From Hyphomonas sp. (lineage in GTDB: Bacteria > Pseudomonadota > Alphaproteobacteria > Caulobacterales > Hyphomonadaceae): a DNA stretch of 55,164 nt. Under the pieces are notes generated by a model, which was not told the origin of the DNA, did no database searches, and saw only the letters and a program-made list of their open reading frames with translations. The stretch lies in assembly GCA_002700305.1 (NCBI GenBank), contig PACZ01000055.1, forward strand, positions 5,281-60,444. Reading direction: 5' to 3'. A program made the translations under genes and the position numbers. Below, in pieces: positions 31,724 to 43,499 of this stretch. Every line of letters begins with the position of its first letter. The stretch's first letter is position 1.

Positions 31724-32401
31724 TCAGCCCCCGGCCGGCGTGTCACGATACTTCATGACATCTTCCACCAGCGCCTTCAGGACGCGCTTGGACTGGCCCA
31801 TGTCGGAAAGCTGCCCGGGAACGGTAATGGCGGCGCTCATCAGCGTGCCTTCGTCTTTCGCTTCCAGCGTTATGATGAGGTCACCTTCCCAGGACCAGAC
31901 CGAGGACAGCATCTTCGACCGGATGATGCACCCGTTCGTGGCTTCATTGATGTCTTCAAGCGGCTGGCTGCGGCTGGCGAGGGAGCAGAGCACGGCGGCC
32001 AGCGTCTCCCCGAACGTGTTGCGGAAGCCCTGCGATGTGTCCCGGCTGGTTTTCATGCCCAGCTTGGCAGAGATCGGCAGGGAGATATCCTTTATCAGCT
32101 TCAGCGGCGGGACGGGGCCGGCGCCCGCGATCGCCATGACGGGCCGCGCAAATTCATAGAATTGCTCGGCCGACATGCCTCTTGGGTTTGCGCCGGTAAC
32201 CGCCTCGATCCGGGCGCGGACCTCGGGATGCCCCATGATCTCGCGCGGCACCATGGAGGCGCGCCAGTCGAGGGACGGATCGGTTTCCGGTACAGGGGGA
32301 GGTTGGGGCGAAACGGCGTCAGCGCCGGCTTTCGGTGCGCCGCACTGGGCGCAGAATCTGTCAGTCTCGCCGAACTTTCGGCCGCACTGCGTACAGAACA
32401 T
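31724..32401 (-). CDS. Zinc-ribbon protein of unknown function
   Basis: A 225-aa protein that begins with a double CxxC zinc ribbon (MFCTQCGRKFGETDRFCAQCG), a short proline-rich linker to about residue 45, and then a domain of about 175 residues that I do not recognise. That part has a helical region (MSAEQFYEFARPVM), a patch ISLPISAKLGMKTSRDTSQGF and a beta-rich C-terminal part. No signal peptide or membrane helix. It lies between rhlE and sodB on the same strand, with 42 nt to sodB, and could be transcribed from the sodB promoter. Confidence 0.6.
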   Translation of the reverse strand: MFCTQCGRKFGETDRFCAQCGAPKAGADAVSPQPPPVPETDPSLDWRASMVPREIMGHPEVRARIEAVTGANPRGMSAEQFYEFARPVMAIAGAGPVPPLKLIKDISLPISAKLGMKTSRDTSQGFRNTFGETLAAVLCSLASRSQPLEDINEATNGCIIRSKMLSSVWSWEGDLIITLEAKDEGTLMSAAITVPGQLSDMGQSKRVLKALVEDVMKYRDTPAGG

Positions 32402-32443
32402 GGTCGGGTCCCCACGACATATTTCGCAGGGACCCTACCTCAA

Positions 32444-33052
32444 TTATGCGCCCGCGTCAGCGAGGTTCTGGTTCACAAAGTCCCAGTTCACCAGGCTGTT
32501 CAGGAACGTGTCCATATAGTTCGGACGGGAGTTCTGGTAGTCGAGATAGTAGGCGTGTTCCCACACATCCATGGTGAGAACCGGGGTCGTGCCGTCCTCG
32601 GTCAGCGGGGTTTCGGCGTTCGGGGTCTTGGTGATGGCCAGCTTGCCATCCTTCAGAACAAGCCATGCCCAGCCGGAGCCGAACTGGCCACCGCCAGCCG
32701 CCTTGAACGCTTTGACGAACTCGTCATAGCCGCCGAGGTCACGATCGATCAGCTCTGCAGCCTTGCCATGCGGCTTGCCGCCGCCGCCGGGCTTCATCGA
32801 GTGCCAGTAGAAGGTGTGGTTCCACACCTGGGCTGCGTTGTTGAACAGGCCGGCCTTCGACGCGTCCGCTGCGGCGATTTTGATGATGTCTTCGAGCGAC
32901 TTGCCTTCGAGGTCGGTGCCTTCGATCAGGCCGTTCAGGTTCGTCACATAGGCCTGATGGTGTTTGCCATGGTGGAAATTCAGGGTCTGTTCGGAAATGT
33001 GCGGCGCCAAAGCATCGCGCCCATAGGGAAGATCGGGAAGTGTGAATGCCAT
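32444..33052 (-). CDS. sodB: Superoxide dismutase, Fe type
   Basis: The 202-aa enzyme converts superoxide to O2 and H2O2. Metal ligands are visible: His in LNFHHGKHHQAYV, His in QVWNHTFYWHSM, and Asp and His in MDVWEHAYYLDYQN. The Gln in GGGQFGSGWAWL is at the position typical of iron-type rather than manganese-type enzymes. No signal peptide, so it is cytoplasmic. ATG 33052 follows AAAGGAA; the 43 upstream codons in the same frame are not family-like. It is divergent from the phytoene-synthase-like gene. Confidence 0.96.
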   Translation of the reverse strand: MAFTLPDLPYGRDALAPHISEQTLNFHHGKHHQAYVTNLNGLIEGTDLEGKSLEDIIKIAAADASKAGLFNNAAQVWNHTFYWHSMKPGGGGKPHGKAAELIDRDLGGYDEFVKAFKAAGGGQFGSGWAWLVLKDGKLAITKTPNAETPLTEDGTTPVLTMDVWEHAYYLDYQNSRPNYMDTFLNSLVNWDFVNQNLADAGA

Positions 33053-33116
33053 CTGGAATTCCTTTCTTGCAGGTATGTATCTGGTAGATAAGCGCGTCAT
33101 CCGACATATGGGTTCC

Positions 33117-33767
33117 ATGCCGAATACAACCAACCCCCTTTCCAAAACACAGTGGGCCGCAATCGACAAGCGGGTGCGCAAGGTCGATGAGGACCGCTGG
33201 ATCTCCAGCCGCTACGCGCCATCGGCCCAGCGCCGGGCCCTGACAGCCCTCTATGCGCTCGCTTACGAACTGGCCCGGGTCCGGCTGGCTGTCTCCGAAG
33301 AGACGCTGGGTCTGATCCGCTTCCAGTGGTGGCGTGAGGCGCTGACCGAACTGGAAGAGGGCAAGCCGGCCCGCGAACACGATGTCTGCCTGGCCCTGGC
33401 AGAAGAGGTCGCCGCTGGCCGGCTGAAGCCCGGCGCGATGCAGCGGCTGGTCGACGGTTATGAGGCTGCCTTCGTTGCGCAGGATCGCAGTCAGGAACCG
33501 GAAGCCTGGCTCGCCCTGATCGCGGCGAGCCTCCTGGCCAGCCATCATGACTGGGCCGAGGAAATCCGCGACGTCGCGCCCGCCTATGCCGCGCTGCGCC
33601 GGTCAGAAACGAAAGCCTTCGGCCCGCACGTGAAGCCCGTCCCGAAATCCATCCGCCCGGCCGTCGCCCATTACCGCCTGCGCAAGCACTATAGCGAAAA
33701 GGGTGAACCGGACGCCGTCACCAAACGCCTCAGCATCCTGAAAGCTATCCGAACCGGGCAGGTCTAA
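33117..33767 (+). CDS. Squalene/phytoene synthase family protein (short form)
   Basis: A 216-aa protein related to the trans-isoprenyl head-to-head synthases: RYAPSAQRRALTALYALAYELARVR and IRFQWWREALTEL match the first half of the family. The DxxxD metal-binding motifs of active squalene or phytoene synthases are not evident, and the length is about 60-70 residues short of those enzymes. This is the pattern of the NDUFAF6-like subgroup linked to complex I assembly in mitochondria, so it may be non-catalytic. The start could be ATG 33108 or 33117; ribosome-binding signals are weak. It is divergent from sodB. Confidence 0.75.
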   Translation: MPNTTNPLSKTQWAAIDKRVRKVDEDRWISSRYAPSAQRRALTALYALAYELARVRLAVSEETLGLIRFQWWREALTELEEGKPAREHDVCLALAEEVAAGRLKPGAMQRLVDGYEAAFVAQDRSQEPEAWLALIAASLLASHHDWAEEIRDVAPAYAALRRSETKAFGPHVKPVPKSIRPAVAHYRLRKHYSEKGEPDAVTKRLSILKAIRTGQV

Positions 33768-33782
33768 GCGTGGTCTTTTACA

Positions 33783-33866
33783 AGCGGCCGTGCCGCCGCG
33801 CGAATCCTTGGCGTATGTAGCAAGACCGTCAACAAGTAGATGGACCGCTTCCTCGCTGAATGGTGT
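33783..33866 (+). pseudogene. Broken helix-turn-helix remnant of a transposase (IS481-like)
   Basis: Reading from 33783 gives AAARILGVCSKTVNK, an in-frame TAG, then MDRFLAEW. This resembles the N-terminal AxxxGVSxKTVxKWxxRFxAEG helix-turn-helix of IS481-type transposases, with the conserved Trp codon (TGG) turned into TAG and an apparent one-base insertion after GAA. Only about 28 codons remain, and no terminal inverted repeats were seen. It marks the left edge of a lower-GC stretch, so it is probably a scar of past insertion. Confidence 0.5.
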
Positions 33867-33880
33867 TAAGGTCTCAGGGG

Positions 33881-34117
33881 ATGCTCCTCGCGTGGGCCGG
33901 GCTGATGATAGCTGGGGCGATGGTTTGCCCGGCAGTGCTGGTTGTCATGCTTATCGGTACGATCGGAACCGTCTCGGTCTATCGAGCTATCAATATCGAG
34001 AAGCGGAAATTGAGATGTGCCTGCTTCGGCGGTGACAGCGATGTGCCGCTCGACTTCGGCCCGCTGCCGCAGAAAAAGAAGATGGTGGCGATGGCGGTCT
34101 GGATTTTGGCGAAGTAG
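33881..34117 (+). CDS. Small membrane protein fragment, MauE-like C-terminus
   Basis: A 78-aa frame with one or two hydrophobic helices (about residues 1-30) and then LRCACFGGDSDVPLDF followed by a basic segment and a second hydrophobic stretch. The CxCFG-PL pattern is reminiscent of the C-terminal part of MauE/DoxX-like membrane proteins. Those are longer (about 130-180 aa), so this is likely a truncated remnant. An alternative start at 33860 adds 7 residues. TAAGG lies 9 nt before ATG 33881. It directly follows the transposase scar. The stretch 34118-34235 shows nothing I can identify. Confidence 0.4.
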   Translation: MLLAWAGLMIAGAMVCPAVLVVMLIGTIGTVSVYRAINIEKRKLRCACFGGDSDVPLDFGPLPQKKKMVAMAVWILAK

Positions 34118-34250
34118 CGATACTTGGCGAAAGTTCCGGGGGAGATCCTGGCTGCCCTCTGATCTAGGCTGGTGAAAATTCTCCCAATGATTGAAATTCG
34201 TTGAAATCTTTTCGGCTTCTGAACAGTCATGATGTGGGAGGCGTAGATGC

Positions 34251-35402
34251 ATGTATTGGCTGTTCGTTATTGTATTCATTGCGTTGGTGTTGGCCGCAGT
34301 GCTCTTTGCTGAGCGGACGTACCGGTTCCTGAAAGGTGCTGAAGACGTAGATTGGATCAGACATGCCTTGACCAAAGTCATGGCCGATAAAGATGTCCGG
34401 GACGATGCAAGGCGGTTCCAGCCGCCGCGTTCGGATCAGGTTGAAACACTGCAGGAAGATCTAATACGAATCCAGCAACAGCAGCGCAGTTTATTCGGTG
34501 AGGTGTGCCTTGCGGCGGTCTTTGTCGTCGGGCTTTTAATACTGGCGGCATTGATTCCATCCTGGACGAGGATGGATCAGATTTCAGATAATATCCGTGC
34601 GCTGGATGGAGCGATCTCCGCTTTGACAATCGGGGAAGGTGGGCAGGAGGTGACATCCCATCCAATAACAATAAATCTGCCACCACAGCCGGGGGCGGAT
34701 GGTCCTGTTCGCATGCCGTTGTCGCTTGTCATCGCGGTCCTGATGTTTGCGTTGGCGGCTTTGTACTTATTTTTGCGGCCATCCAAATTGGAATGGATAT
34801 CCGTTATCGGAAGCCTGACTATTGGTGCAATCGGGTGTATCATTTCTATCTATGACACACTGAAACCTTCCAATGACCCGAAGGAAGGCCCGTGCGTATA
34901 TTGTCAGTATCCGCAGACCGGGCAGTCATTTGATGCGGTGGAGTATTTTGTAAACGGCGACTACCTTGCTGAGGGCGATAAAGCGCCTGTCATAACTAGG
35001 CTCTACTTTGGAAACGAAAGTACCGATGTTGCGGAGTCTGCTAGAGAAGAATTGCGGATGCTGGCGCAGGCACTTTCAGCGTGTGCTTCGGAGCGGGCAC
35101 CTGTGCGTTTGCTCGTTTCAGGACATTCGAGTTCGGCGGAGTATCCATCCAGTAGTGACGTACGAAACGCGAAACTCGCCGAAGCTCGGGCACTTTCAGT
35201 CAAGACACTTTTGGACGCCAATCTGACAAATGAGTACATCAATGTTCAGACGAGCGGAGTTGTACCATTCTATAAAATGGTGCGCGGATTGCCCGTTGAT
35301 GATCGCTTCGAGGACGATAGTCGAAATGAGCTTGCGGAAAATCTGAACCGCTCATCGGTAATTCGTATGCTGGACGCTGGCGAATGCGCTTTTGACAATT
35401 AA
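34251..35402 (+). CDS. Four-helix membrane protein with OmpA-like C-terminal domain
   Basis: A 383-aa protein with hydrophobic helices at about residues 2-20, 86-106, 158-176 and 183-203. A C-terminal domain (about 230-375) follows: its [10 protein letters not shown] start and the segment [28 protein letters not shown], interrupted here only for description, resemble the peptidoglycan-binding OmpA/MotB fold (normally GHTD...N..LS..RA). The usual Asp after GH is replaced by Ser. Base composition and codon use are visibly more AT-rich than in neighbours, which suggests transfer. GGGAGG lies 9 nt before the start. Its stop overlaps that of trmFO. The role is unknown; anchoring to the cell wall is inferred. 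Confidence 0.6.
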   Translation: MYWLFVIVFIALVLAAVLFAERTYRFLKGAEDVDWIRHALTKVMADKDVRDDARRFQPPRSDQVETLQEDLIRIQQQQRSLFGEVCLAAVFVVGLLILAALIPSWTRMDQISDNIRALDGAISALTIGEGGQEVTSHPITINLPPQPGADGPVRMPLSLVIAVLMFALAALYLFLRPSKLEWISVIGSLTIGAIGCIISIYDTLKPSNDPKEGPCVYCQYPQTGQSFDAVEYFVNGDYLAEGDKAPVITRLYFGNESTDVAESAREELRMLAQALSACASERAPVRLLVSGHSSSAEYPSSSDVRNAKLAEARALSVKTLLDANLTNEYINVQTSGVVPFYKMVRGLPVDDRFEDDSRNELAENLNRSSVIRMLDAGECAFDN

Positions 35403-36799
35403 ACCGTTTCTGCTGCCTGCGCTGCCAGCCAGGCATCGATGTCCTGCAGCGCGCGGGCGGCCTGGGCGCCTTTCTTGGCGCGGCCTTTCGCCTTGCCGCG
35501 CAGGCGTTTGCCATTCTCGTCGGTCTTCGGGAAATCGGTGATGTCCGGGAAGAGGCCGAAATTGACGTTCATCGGCTGGAAAGTCTGTTTGCCTTCGAGG
35601 TGGCCGCCCGTGATGTGCGTGACGAGCGCGCCGAGCGCCGTTGTCGGCGGCGGGGCATTCAGTGTCTGGCCGAGGCGTTCGGCGGCGGCAAAGCGTCCGG
35701 CGAGCAGGCCCATGGCTGCACTCTCGACATAGCCTTCCACGCCGGTGACCTGTCCGGCAAAGCGCAGGCGCGGCATGGATTTCATGCGCAGCTGGGCGTC
35801 CAGAAGTTTCGGTGAGTTCAGGAACGTGTTGCGATGGATGCCGCCGAGGCGCGCGAACTCTGCTTTCTCCAGGCCGGGGATCATGCGGAATATGTCGGTC
35901 TGCGCGCCGTACTTCAGCTTGGTCTGGAAGCCGACCATGTTCCACAGCGTGCCGAGGGCATTGTCCTGGCGCAGCTGGACGATGGCGTGGGCCTTCACGT
36001 CCGGCTGGTGCGGATTCGTCAGGCCGACAGGCTTCATCGGGCCGAAGCGCAGCGTCTCGCGGCCGCGTTCCGCCATGACTTCGATGGGCAGGCAGCCTTC
36101 GAAATAAGGCGTGTCCTTTTCCCAGTCGCGGAACTCTGTTTTTTCGCCCGCGATCAGCGCATCGATGAAGGCATTGTACTGCTCTTCCGACAGCGGACAG
36201 TTGATATAGGCGGCCGTGTCGCCGCCGGGGCCCGGCTTGTCATAGCGGCTCTGGCGCCAGGCCTTCGACATGTCGATGCTGTCGAAATAGACGATCGGCG
36301 CAATGGCATCGAAGAAGGCGAGATCGTCTTCGCCCGTATGTGCATGGATCGCTTCGGCGAGGGGGATGGAGGTCAGCGGGCCGGTGGCGATGATGACGCT
36401 GTCCCAGTCTTCCGGCGGAATCCCTGCGATCTCCTCGCGCACGATTGTGACGTTCGGATGCGCTTCCAGCTTGGCGGTGACCGCTTCGGCGAAGCCTTCC
36501 CGGTCAACAGCGAGGGCGCTGCCCGCCGGCACCTGGTGTTCTGCTGCTGTGGAAATGATCAGCCCGTTGGCGCGGCGCATTTCCTCATGCAGCACGCCGA
36601 CGGCGTTTGACGTGTGATCGTCGGAGCGGAACGAGTTGGAGCAGACCAGCTCCGCCAGCTTGTCGGTCTGGTGGGCGTCGGTGCCCTTCACGCCGCGCAT
36701 TTCGTGCAGGATCACCGGCACACCGGCGTTTGCCGCCTGCCAGGTTGCTTCCGATCCGGCCATGCCGCCGCCGACGATATGAATGGGTTTGATGCTCAT
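35399..36799 (-). CDS. trmFO: tRNA m5U54 methyltransferase, folate/FAD-dependent
   Basis: A 466-aa flavoprotein that makes ribothymidine at position 54 of the tRNA T loop using methylene-tetrahydrofolate. It starts with the dinucleotide-binding [21 protein letters not shown]. Hallmarks of the TrmFO/Gid family are [25 protein letters not shown] (interrupted here only by its length), the catalytic-Cys region, [22 protein letters not shown] and [17 protein letters not shown]. It is present in many alphaproteobacteria in place of TrmA. It is convergent with the OmpA-like gene. The T-arm-containing Y-RNA-like units in this window are conceivable extra substrates, which is inference only. Confidence 0.95.
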   Translation of the reverse strand: MSIKPIHIVGGGMAGSEATWQAANAGVPVILHEMRGVKGTDAHQTDKLAELVCSNSFRSDDHTSNAVGVLHEEMRRANGLIISTAAEHQVPAGSALAVDREGFAEAVTAKLEAHPNVTIVREEIAGIPPEDWDSVIIATGPLTSIPLAEAIHAHTGEDDLAFFDAIAPIVYFDSIDMSKAWRQSRYDKPGPGGDTAAYINCPLSEEQYNAFIDALIAGEKTEFRDWEKDTPYFEGCLPIEVMAERGRETLRFGPMKPVGLTNPHQPDVKAHAIVQLRQDNALGTLWNMVGFQTKLKYGAQTDIFRMIPGLEKAEFARLGGIHRNTFLNSPKLLDAQLRMKSMPRLRFAGQVTGVEGYVESAAMGLLAGRFAAAERLGQTLNAPPPTTALGALVTHITGGHLEGKQTFQPMNVNFGLFPDITDFPKTDENGKRLRGKAKGRAKKGAQAARALQDIDAWLAAQAAETV

Positions 36800-36877
36800 G
36801 CGCGGGACATGCGCAGGCCGGCCGGTTCCGTCAAGACGGGGTTTGCGGCTGCGGCCGGGGGCGCTAAGGCATTCTGC

Positions 36878-37696
36878 ATGGATTCAAATACCTCATCCCC
36901 GGCCCCGACGCCTTCTATTGCGGACCTGATTGTTGAGGCCTGGCGCCTGGCGGCCAAGGCGGCTCTGCCTGCGCTGCCCTGGCTGGCGCTGTTGTCGCTG
37001 ATGGGCGGTTTCTACAAATGGGCGCTGAACACCGGCACGGGCGGGACAATGCTGACCCTCGCGGCGCTGGTCGTGCTGTTCCTGGCGGGTGTGCAGGCCT
37101 CCCTGATGATTTACCGGGCGATGATTCCCGATGCGAAAGGGGCCTTCATGGCCCTGATGCACATGAATCTCGCGATTTATCTCGCTTTCTTCTTCGTCAG
37201 CTTCTTCATCTTTTTCTTTGTCGGCATCTTCGGCGTGGTGATGCTGCAGCTGTCAGGCCTGGTGGATCTGGCCGCGGAAGGCGCAGACCAGCAGATTCCC
37301 GCCGCGCTGGCAGGCATGATGTCGACGCCCTATGGCTGGGCGCTTTCCATTGTGTACGCCACCGGGCTCAGCGGGATCGCTTTTCTCGCCCTCCGGCTGC
37401 TGCTGACAGGCGCAGCCACAGTGCAGACCGGGCGTGTCATGGTGTTCCGCACCTGGCGCTGGACGAAGGGGGATGTCGTGCGCTTCGGGTCAGCCTCGCT
37501 GGCCACTCATGTCCTGCCGTTTCTGGCCGGTTATGTCGCCAACCTCGCGATCAATAGCGTGGCCGGGCAGGGCGACATCGCCTTGTTCGCAACAGGGGTA
37601 ACGGGACTGGTGCTGCAGGCACCATTTATTCTCGCAGGCCATGGCCTGGCCGTGGCCGGGCTCAAGGCCGTGCACCCGGCGTCCGACATTGCCTAA
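36878..37696 (+). CDS. Multi-pass membrane protein of unknown function
   Basis: A 272-aa protein with about six hydrophobic segments and no motif I recognise. After a 20-residue Pro/Ser/Thr-rich start comes [23 protein letters not shown], a very Phe-rich helix ([19 protein letters not shown]), and a helix pair near the end. A segment [20 protein letters not shown] before the last helices resembles the 'W..TKG' stretch in the two following genes, so the three may be distant relatives. ATG 36878 is preceded by AAGG. It starts the run 36878-39681. Confidence 0.6.
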   Translation: MDSNTSSPAPTPSIADLIVEAWRLAAKAALPALPWLALLSLMGGFYKWALNTGTGGTMLTLAALVVLFLAGVQASLMIYRAMIPDAKGAFMALMHMNLAIYLAFFFVSFFIFFFVGIFGVVMLQLSGLVDLAAEGADQQIPAALAGMMSTPYGWALSIVYATGLSGIAFLALRLLLTGAATVQTGRVMVFRTWRWTKGDVVRFGSASLATHVLPFLAGYVANLAINSVAGQGDIALFATGVTGLVLQAPFILAGHGLAVAGLKAVHPASDIA

Positions 37697-37750
37697 GCCG
37701 TCGAAACCGGCTTAGCTTCCCGCCTGCGGGGCAAGGCGGAGGGACGCAAC

Positions 37751-38725
37751 ATGGCCAGCCGGTTCACGTTCGATGGCGCTTTGATGTTCGGCTTCCGGGC
37801 CGCGCATGCAAAGTCGTTTCCCTGGAAGTTTGCGCTGGCATTTGCGGTTGTCAGCACGGCGCTGACCGCGCTGTTCGCCTGGCTGACCAAAGACGCGATC
37901 TTCGGCTTTATCGACACGGTTGAGCAGCTCGACAGTGTGGGCGCCGACGACCCGGCACAGGTCTTCAGCGTGTTTTTCGACCTGTTTGGCGGACTATTGC
38001 CATGGATCGTGCTGGGGTCGCTTGCCAGTCTGGTCGTGTGGGCGATGTTCATGGCTGCTACGCAGCGGCGTTACATCCGGGATGAGGCGTTTTCCATCCG
38101 GTTCGGGCCCGATGAATTGCGGATGATGATTGTCGGCGTCATCTGGTACGTTGGCGTGTCGCTCATGTACCTGTTGCCGGGTCTGATCATGCTGCCGATG
38201 TTCGGCATGATCACCGATTTCGCGAATGGCGACGTCTCGGAAAACGAAATGGTGGCCTTCATGCTGGGGCGTATGAGCATCGTGGCGCTGATTTTCCTGG
38301 TGCTGTTCCCGGTCTACGTCTTTTTCGCGACACGGTTCTCGCCGGTCTTTGCCATGACCGTGAAGGAAGGCCGGATCGCGTTCGGTGATGCCTGGATCGT
38401 GTCACGCGGCCGTTTCTGGCCGATCCTCGGGGCCTTTCTGATCGTCGCCATCGTCGGTGGCATGGCGGTCAGCTTTGCCTCATCCATTGCCCAGATGGTG
38501 GTGACGCCCGCTTTCATGGACTCCGTCACCAGGGTGGAAGATTCATCGGAGCTGCGCAGCCTGTTCACCCCGACCCTGACGATTGCGCTGCTGCTCTATG
38601 CCTTCATCCGCTACTTCCTGTCCGGCTTGCTGATGCACTTCGTACAGGGGCCTGCCGCCTTCGCGGCGCGGCACGATCCGCGCGGCAGCGTCGATGATGC
38701 TCTGAGTGTCGAGGAGTTCAATTAA
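37751..38725 (+). CDS. Multi-pass membrane protein, paralogue 1
   Basis: A 324-aa protein with about six transmembrane helices. It begins FTFDGALMFGFRAAHAKSFP then WKFALAF, and carries WAMFMAATQRRYIRDEAFSIRFGPDELRM (described in two parts by its length) and a later AFGDAWIVSRGRFWPILGAF. The next gene shares these landmarks: WKFALAY, NQRRYMRGAGFGVRVGADE, and SWRVTRGKGWTILGAW. The gene pair therefore arose by tandem duplication. The domain is like membrane proteins annotated only as hypothetical; no function can be stated. GGAGGG lies before the start. The next gene begins 5 nt after its stop. Confidence 0.65.
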   Translation: MASRFTFDGALMFGFRAAHAKSFPWKFALAFAVVSTALTALFAWLTKDAIFGFIDTVEQLDSVGADDPAQVFSVFFDLFGGLLPWIVLGSLASLVVWAMFMAATQRRYIRDEAFSIRFGPDELRMMIVGVIWYVGVSLMYLLPGLIMLPMFGMITDFANGDVSENEMVAFMLGRMSIVALIFLVLFPVYVFFATRFSPVFAMTVKEGRIAFGDAWIVSRGRFWPILGAFLIVAIVGGMAVSFASSIAQMVVTPAFMDSVTRVEDSSELRSLFTPTLTIALLLYAFIRYFLSGLLMHFVQGPAAFAARHDPRGSVDDALSVEEFN

Positions 38726-38730
38726 GGCAA

Positions 38731-39681
38731 ATGCTCATGACCCCGATCGAGTTCAATTTCGGCAACGCCGTCGGCCACTTCACCAAGACAGACGGGCCGC
38801 GCGGCTTTCTCTGGAAGTTCGCCTTGGCCTATGCGGCGCTCGCTTGCCTGATGCAGGTCTTTTCGGTCTTCCTGCAGTGGCCGATCTATGAAGGCTATAT
38901 CCAGTTATTCACGAGTGGCGGAGACTTCGACCAATATGCCGAGGACATGGAAAACATGTCCATGGCGACCACGTTTGCCGGCCTGCTGACCATGCCATTG
39001 GGCATCCTGCTCTGGGTAATGTTCGAAGGGGCAAACCAGCGCCGCTACATGCGCGGGGCCGGCTTTGGTGTGCGTGTCGGGGCTGATGAAGGCCGTTTGC
39101 TGCTGGTCGGACTGATCTGGATCGCGCTGTTCATTGGCATGTATATCGGCTTTGCCATCATGATCGCGATCCCGGTTGGTGTCGGGCTTGCCATGGGCCC
39201 GGACGCGGCGTTGCTGGCGGTCCTGCTCGGTATCGTCCTGGTGCTGGGATACATGTTACTGGCCCTGTGGTTCTCGGCACGTCTCTCCGCAGCGGCCGCG
39301 CTGACGGTGCGGGACAAACAGATCCGCTTTTTCGAATCCTGGCGGGTCACCCGCGGAAAAGGCTGGACGATTCTCGGCGCGTGGATTGTTCTGGGCCTGA
39401 TCGCGATGCTGGTAATGATCGCCTTCTACCTGCTTCTTTTCGCCCTCGGCGCTGGCATCTTGTCGGCGCAGGTGCCGGACCTCATGGACGGCCGCACGCC
39501 TGACGATGAGATCATGGCGGCGGTGATGTCCCCGGTCTTCTGGGGGCCGATGCTGGTCCTGGTACTGGGATTTGCGGTCGCGCAGTCCATGCTGATGCAC
39601 ATTTTCAGTGGCCCGGCCGCACTGGCGGCGCGAACAGATCCGGAATGGATCAGCGAAGGCACGCTCGGCGAATTCGAATAG
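38731..39681 (+). CDS. Multi-pass membrane protein, paralogue 2
   Basis: A 316-aa protein with about six transmembrane helices, paralogous to the preceding gene (shared WKFALAY, QRRYMRG and RVTRGKGWTILGAW landmarks, similar length, same C-terminal GPAALAARTDP ending versus GPAAFAARHDP). Both end in a short acidic tail. A start at ATG 38731 or 38737 is possible; AAGG lies 4 nt before the first. It is co-directional with two upstream membrane genes and convergent with uvrA, 14 nt away. Function unknown. Confidence 0.65.
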   Translation: MLMTPIEFNFGNAVGHFTKTDGPRGFLWKFALAYAALACLMQVFSVFLQWPIYEGYIQLFTSGGDFDQYAEDMENMSMATTFAGLLTMPLGILLWVMFEGANQRRYMRGAGFGVRVGADEGRLLLVGLIWIALFIGMYIGFAIMIAIPVGVGLAMGPDAALLAVLLGIVLVLGYMLLALWFSARLSAAAALTVRDKQIRFFESWRVTRGKGWTILGAWIVLGLIAMLVMIAFYLLLFALGAGILSAQVPDLMDGRTPDDEIMAAVMSPVFWGPMLVLVLGFAVAQSMLMHIFSGPAALAARTDPEWISEGTLGEFE

Positions 39682-39695
39682 GGCGCAGCCAGCCG

Positions 39696-42743
<3,048 letters not shown>

Positions 42744-42840
42744 GATGGGGACTTTCGGGCTTTTTGCTCGTTACGTCTGCAAAACGGGAAACGGATGTGT
42801 GCTAGGCCTTATGTGTGTCTTGAGTCCAGCTTGACGACAA

Positions 42841-42855
42841 GAACAAAATGTGAAC
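42841..42855. promoter_or_regulatory. LexA (SOS) box between uvrA and ssb
   Basis: GAACAAAATGTGAAC fits the alphaproteobacterial LexA operator GAAC-N7-GAAC (GTTC-N7-GTTC on the other strand) exactly. It lies in the 262-nt divergent region between two DNA-repair genes, where SOS control is expected. No other feature is evident in the rest of that region. Confidence 0.85.
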
Positions 42856-43005
42856 ACTGGCAGGCTGCTGCAAAAATGTGTCAGCAGCGATCTCTTGTGG
42901 ACAGCGCGCCTTCGGGCGCTGCCTGGCAGGCGACAAGGAAGCCCTGTCGGGGTACAAGGGTCGAATCGAAGACGAAACGGATCAGATCGGAGCGGAGTTG
43001 GAACC

Positions 43006-43488
43006 ATGGCGGGATCGGTAAACAAGGTCATCCTCGTAGGAAATGTCGGGCAGGACCCTGAGGTGCGCCAGTTCCAGAACGGCGGACAGGTGGCCAGCTT
43101 CTCGCTCGCGACGTCTGAAACCTGGAAAGACAAGAACACGGGCGAACGCCGCGAAAAAACCGAGTGGCACCGGATCGCCGTGTTCAGCGAAGGCCTTGTT
43201 CGCGTGGTTCAGAACTACGTGAAGAAGGGCTCGAAACTCTACATTGAAGGCCAGCTCGAAACCCGCAAATGGCAGGACAAGGATGGCCAGGACCGCTACA
43301 CGACCGAAGTTGTGCTGCGCGGCTTCAATTCCACGCTGACCATGCTCGACAGCCGCGGTGAAGGCGGCGGCCGGTCTGCCGGCGGGGATTTCGGCGGTTA
43401 CTCGCAAGGTGGCGGCGGTGCCCGCCAGATGAGCGGTCCGCAGGAAAGCTTTGCCAGTCACGATCTCGACGACGAGATCCCGTTCTAG
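43006..43488 (+). CDS. ssb: Single-stranded DNA-binding protein
   Basis: The 160-aa protein coats single-stranded DNA in replication, recombination and repair. The OB-fold starts [20 protein letters not shown] and includes TEWHRIAVF and [13 protein letters not shown]. After residue about 112 a Gly/Gln-rich linker leads to the partner-binding tip [12 protein letters not shown] lies 8 nt before ATG 43006; the longer frame upstream is rejected. The LexA box 150 nt upstream, shared with divergent uvrA, suggests SOS induction. The beta-lactamase gene begins 11 nt after the stop. Confidence 0.97.
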   Translation: MAGSVNKVILVGNVGQDPEVRQFQNGGQVASFSLATSETWKDKNTGERREKTEWHRIAVFSEGLVRVVQNYVKKGSKLYIEGQLETRKWQDKDGQDRYTTEVVLRGFNSTLTMLDSRGEGGGRSAGGDFGGYSQGGGGARQMSGPQESFASHDLDDEIPF

Positions 43489-43499
43489 GGCGACCCGGC

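Noticed and set aside
42850..43005. N-terminal extension of ssb
   Set aside because: The 52 extra residues precede the universal MAGSVNKV start and overlap the promoter and LexA region.
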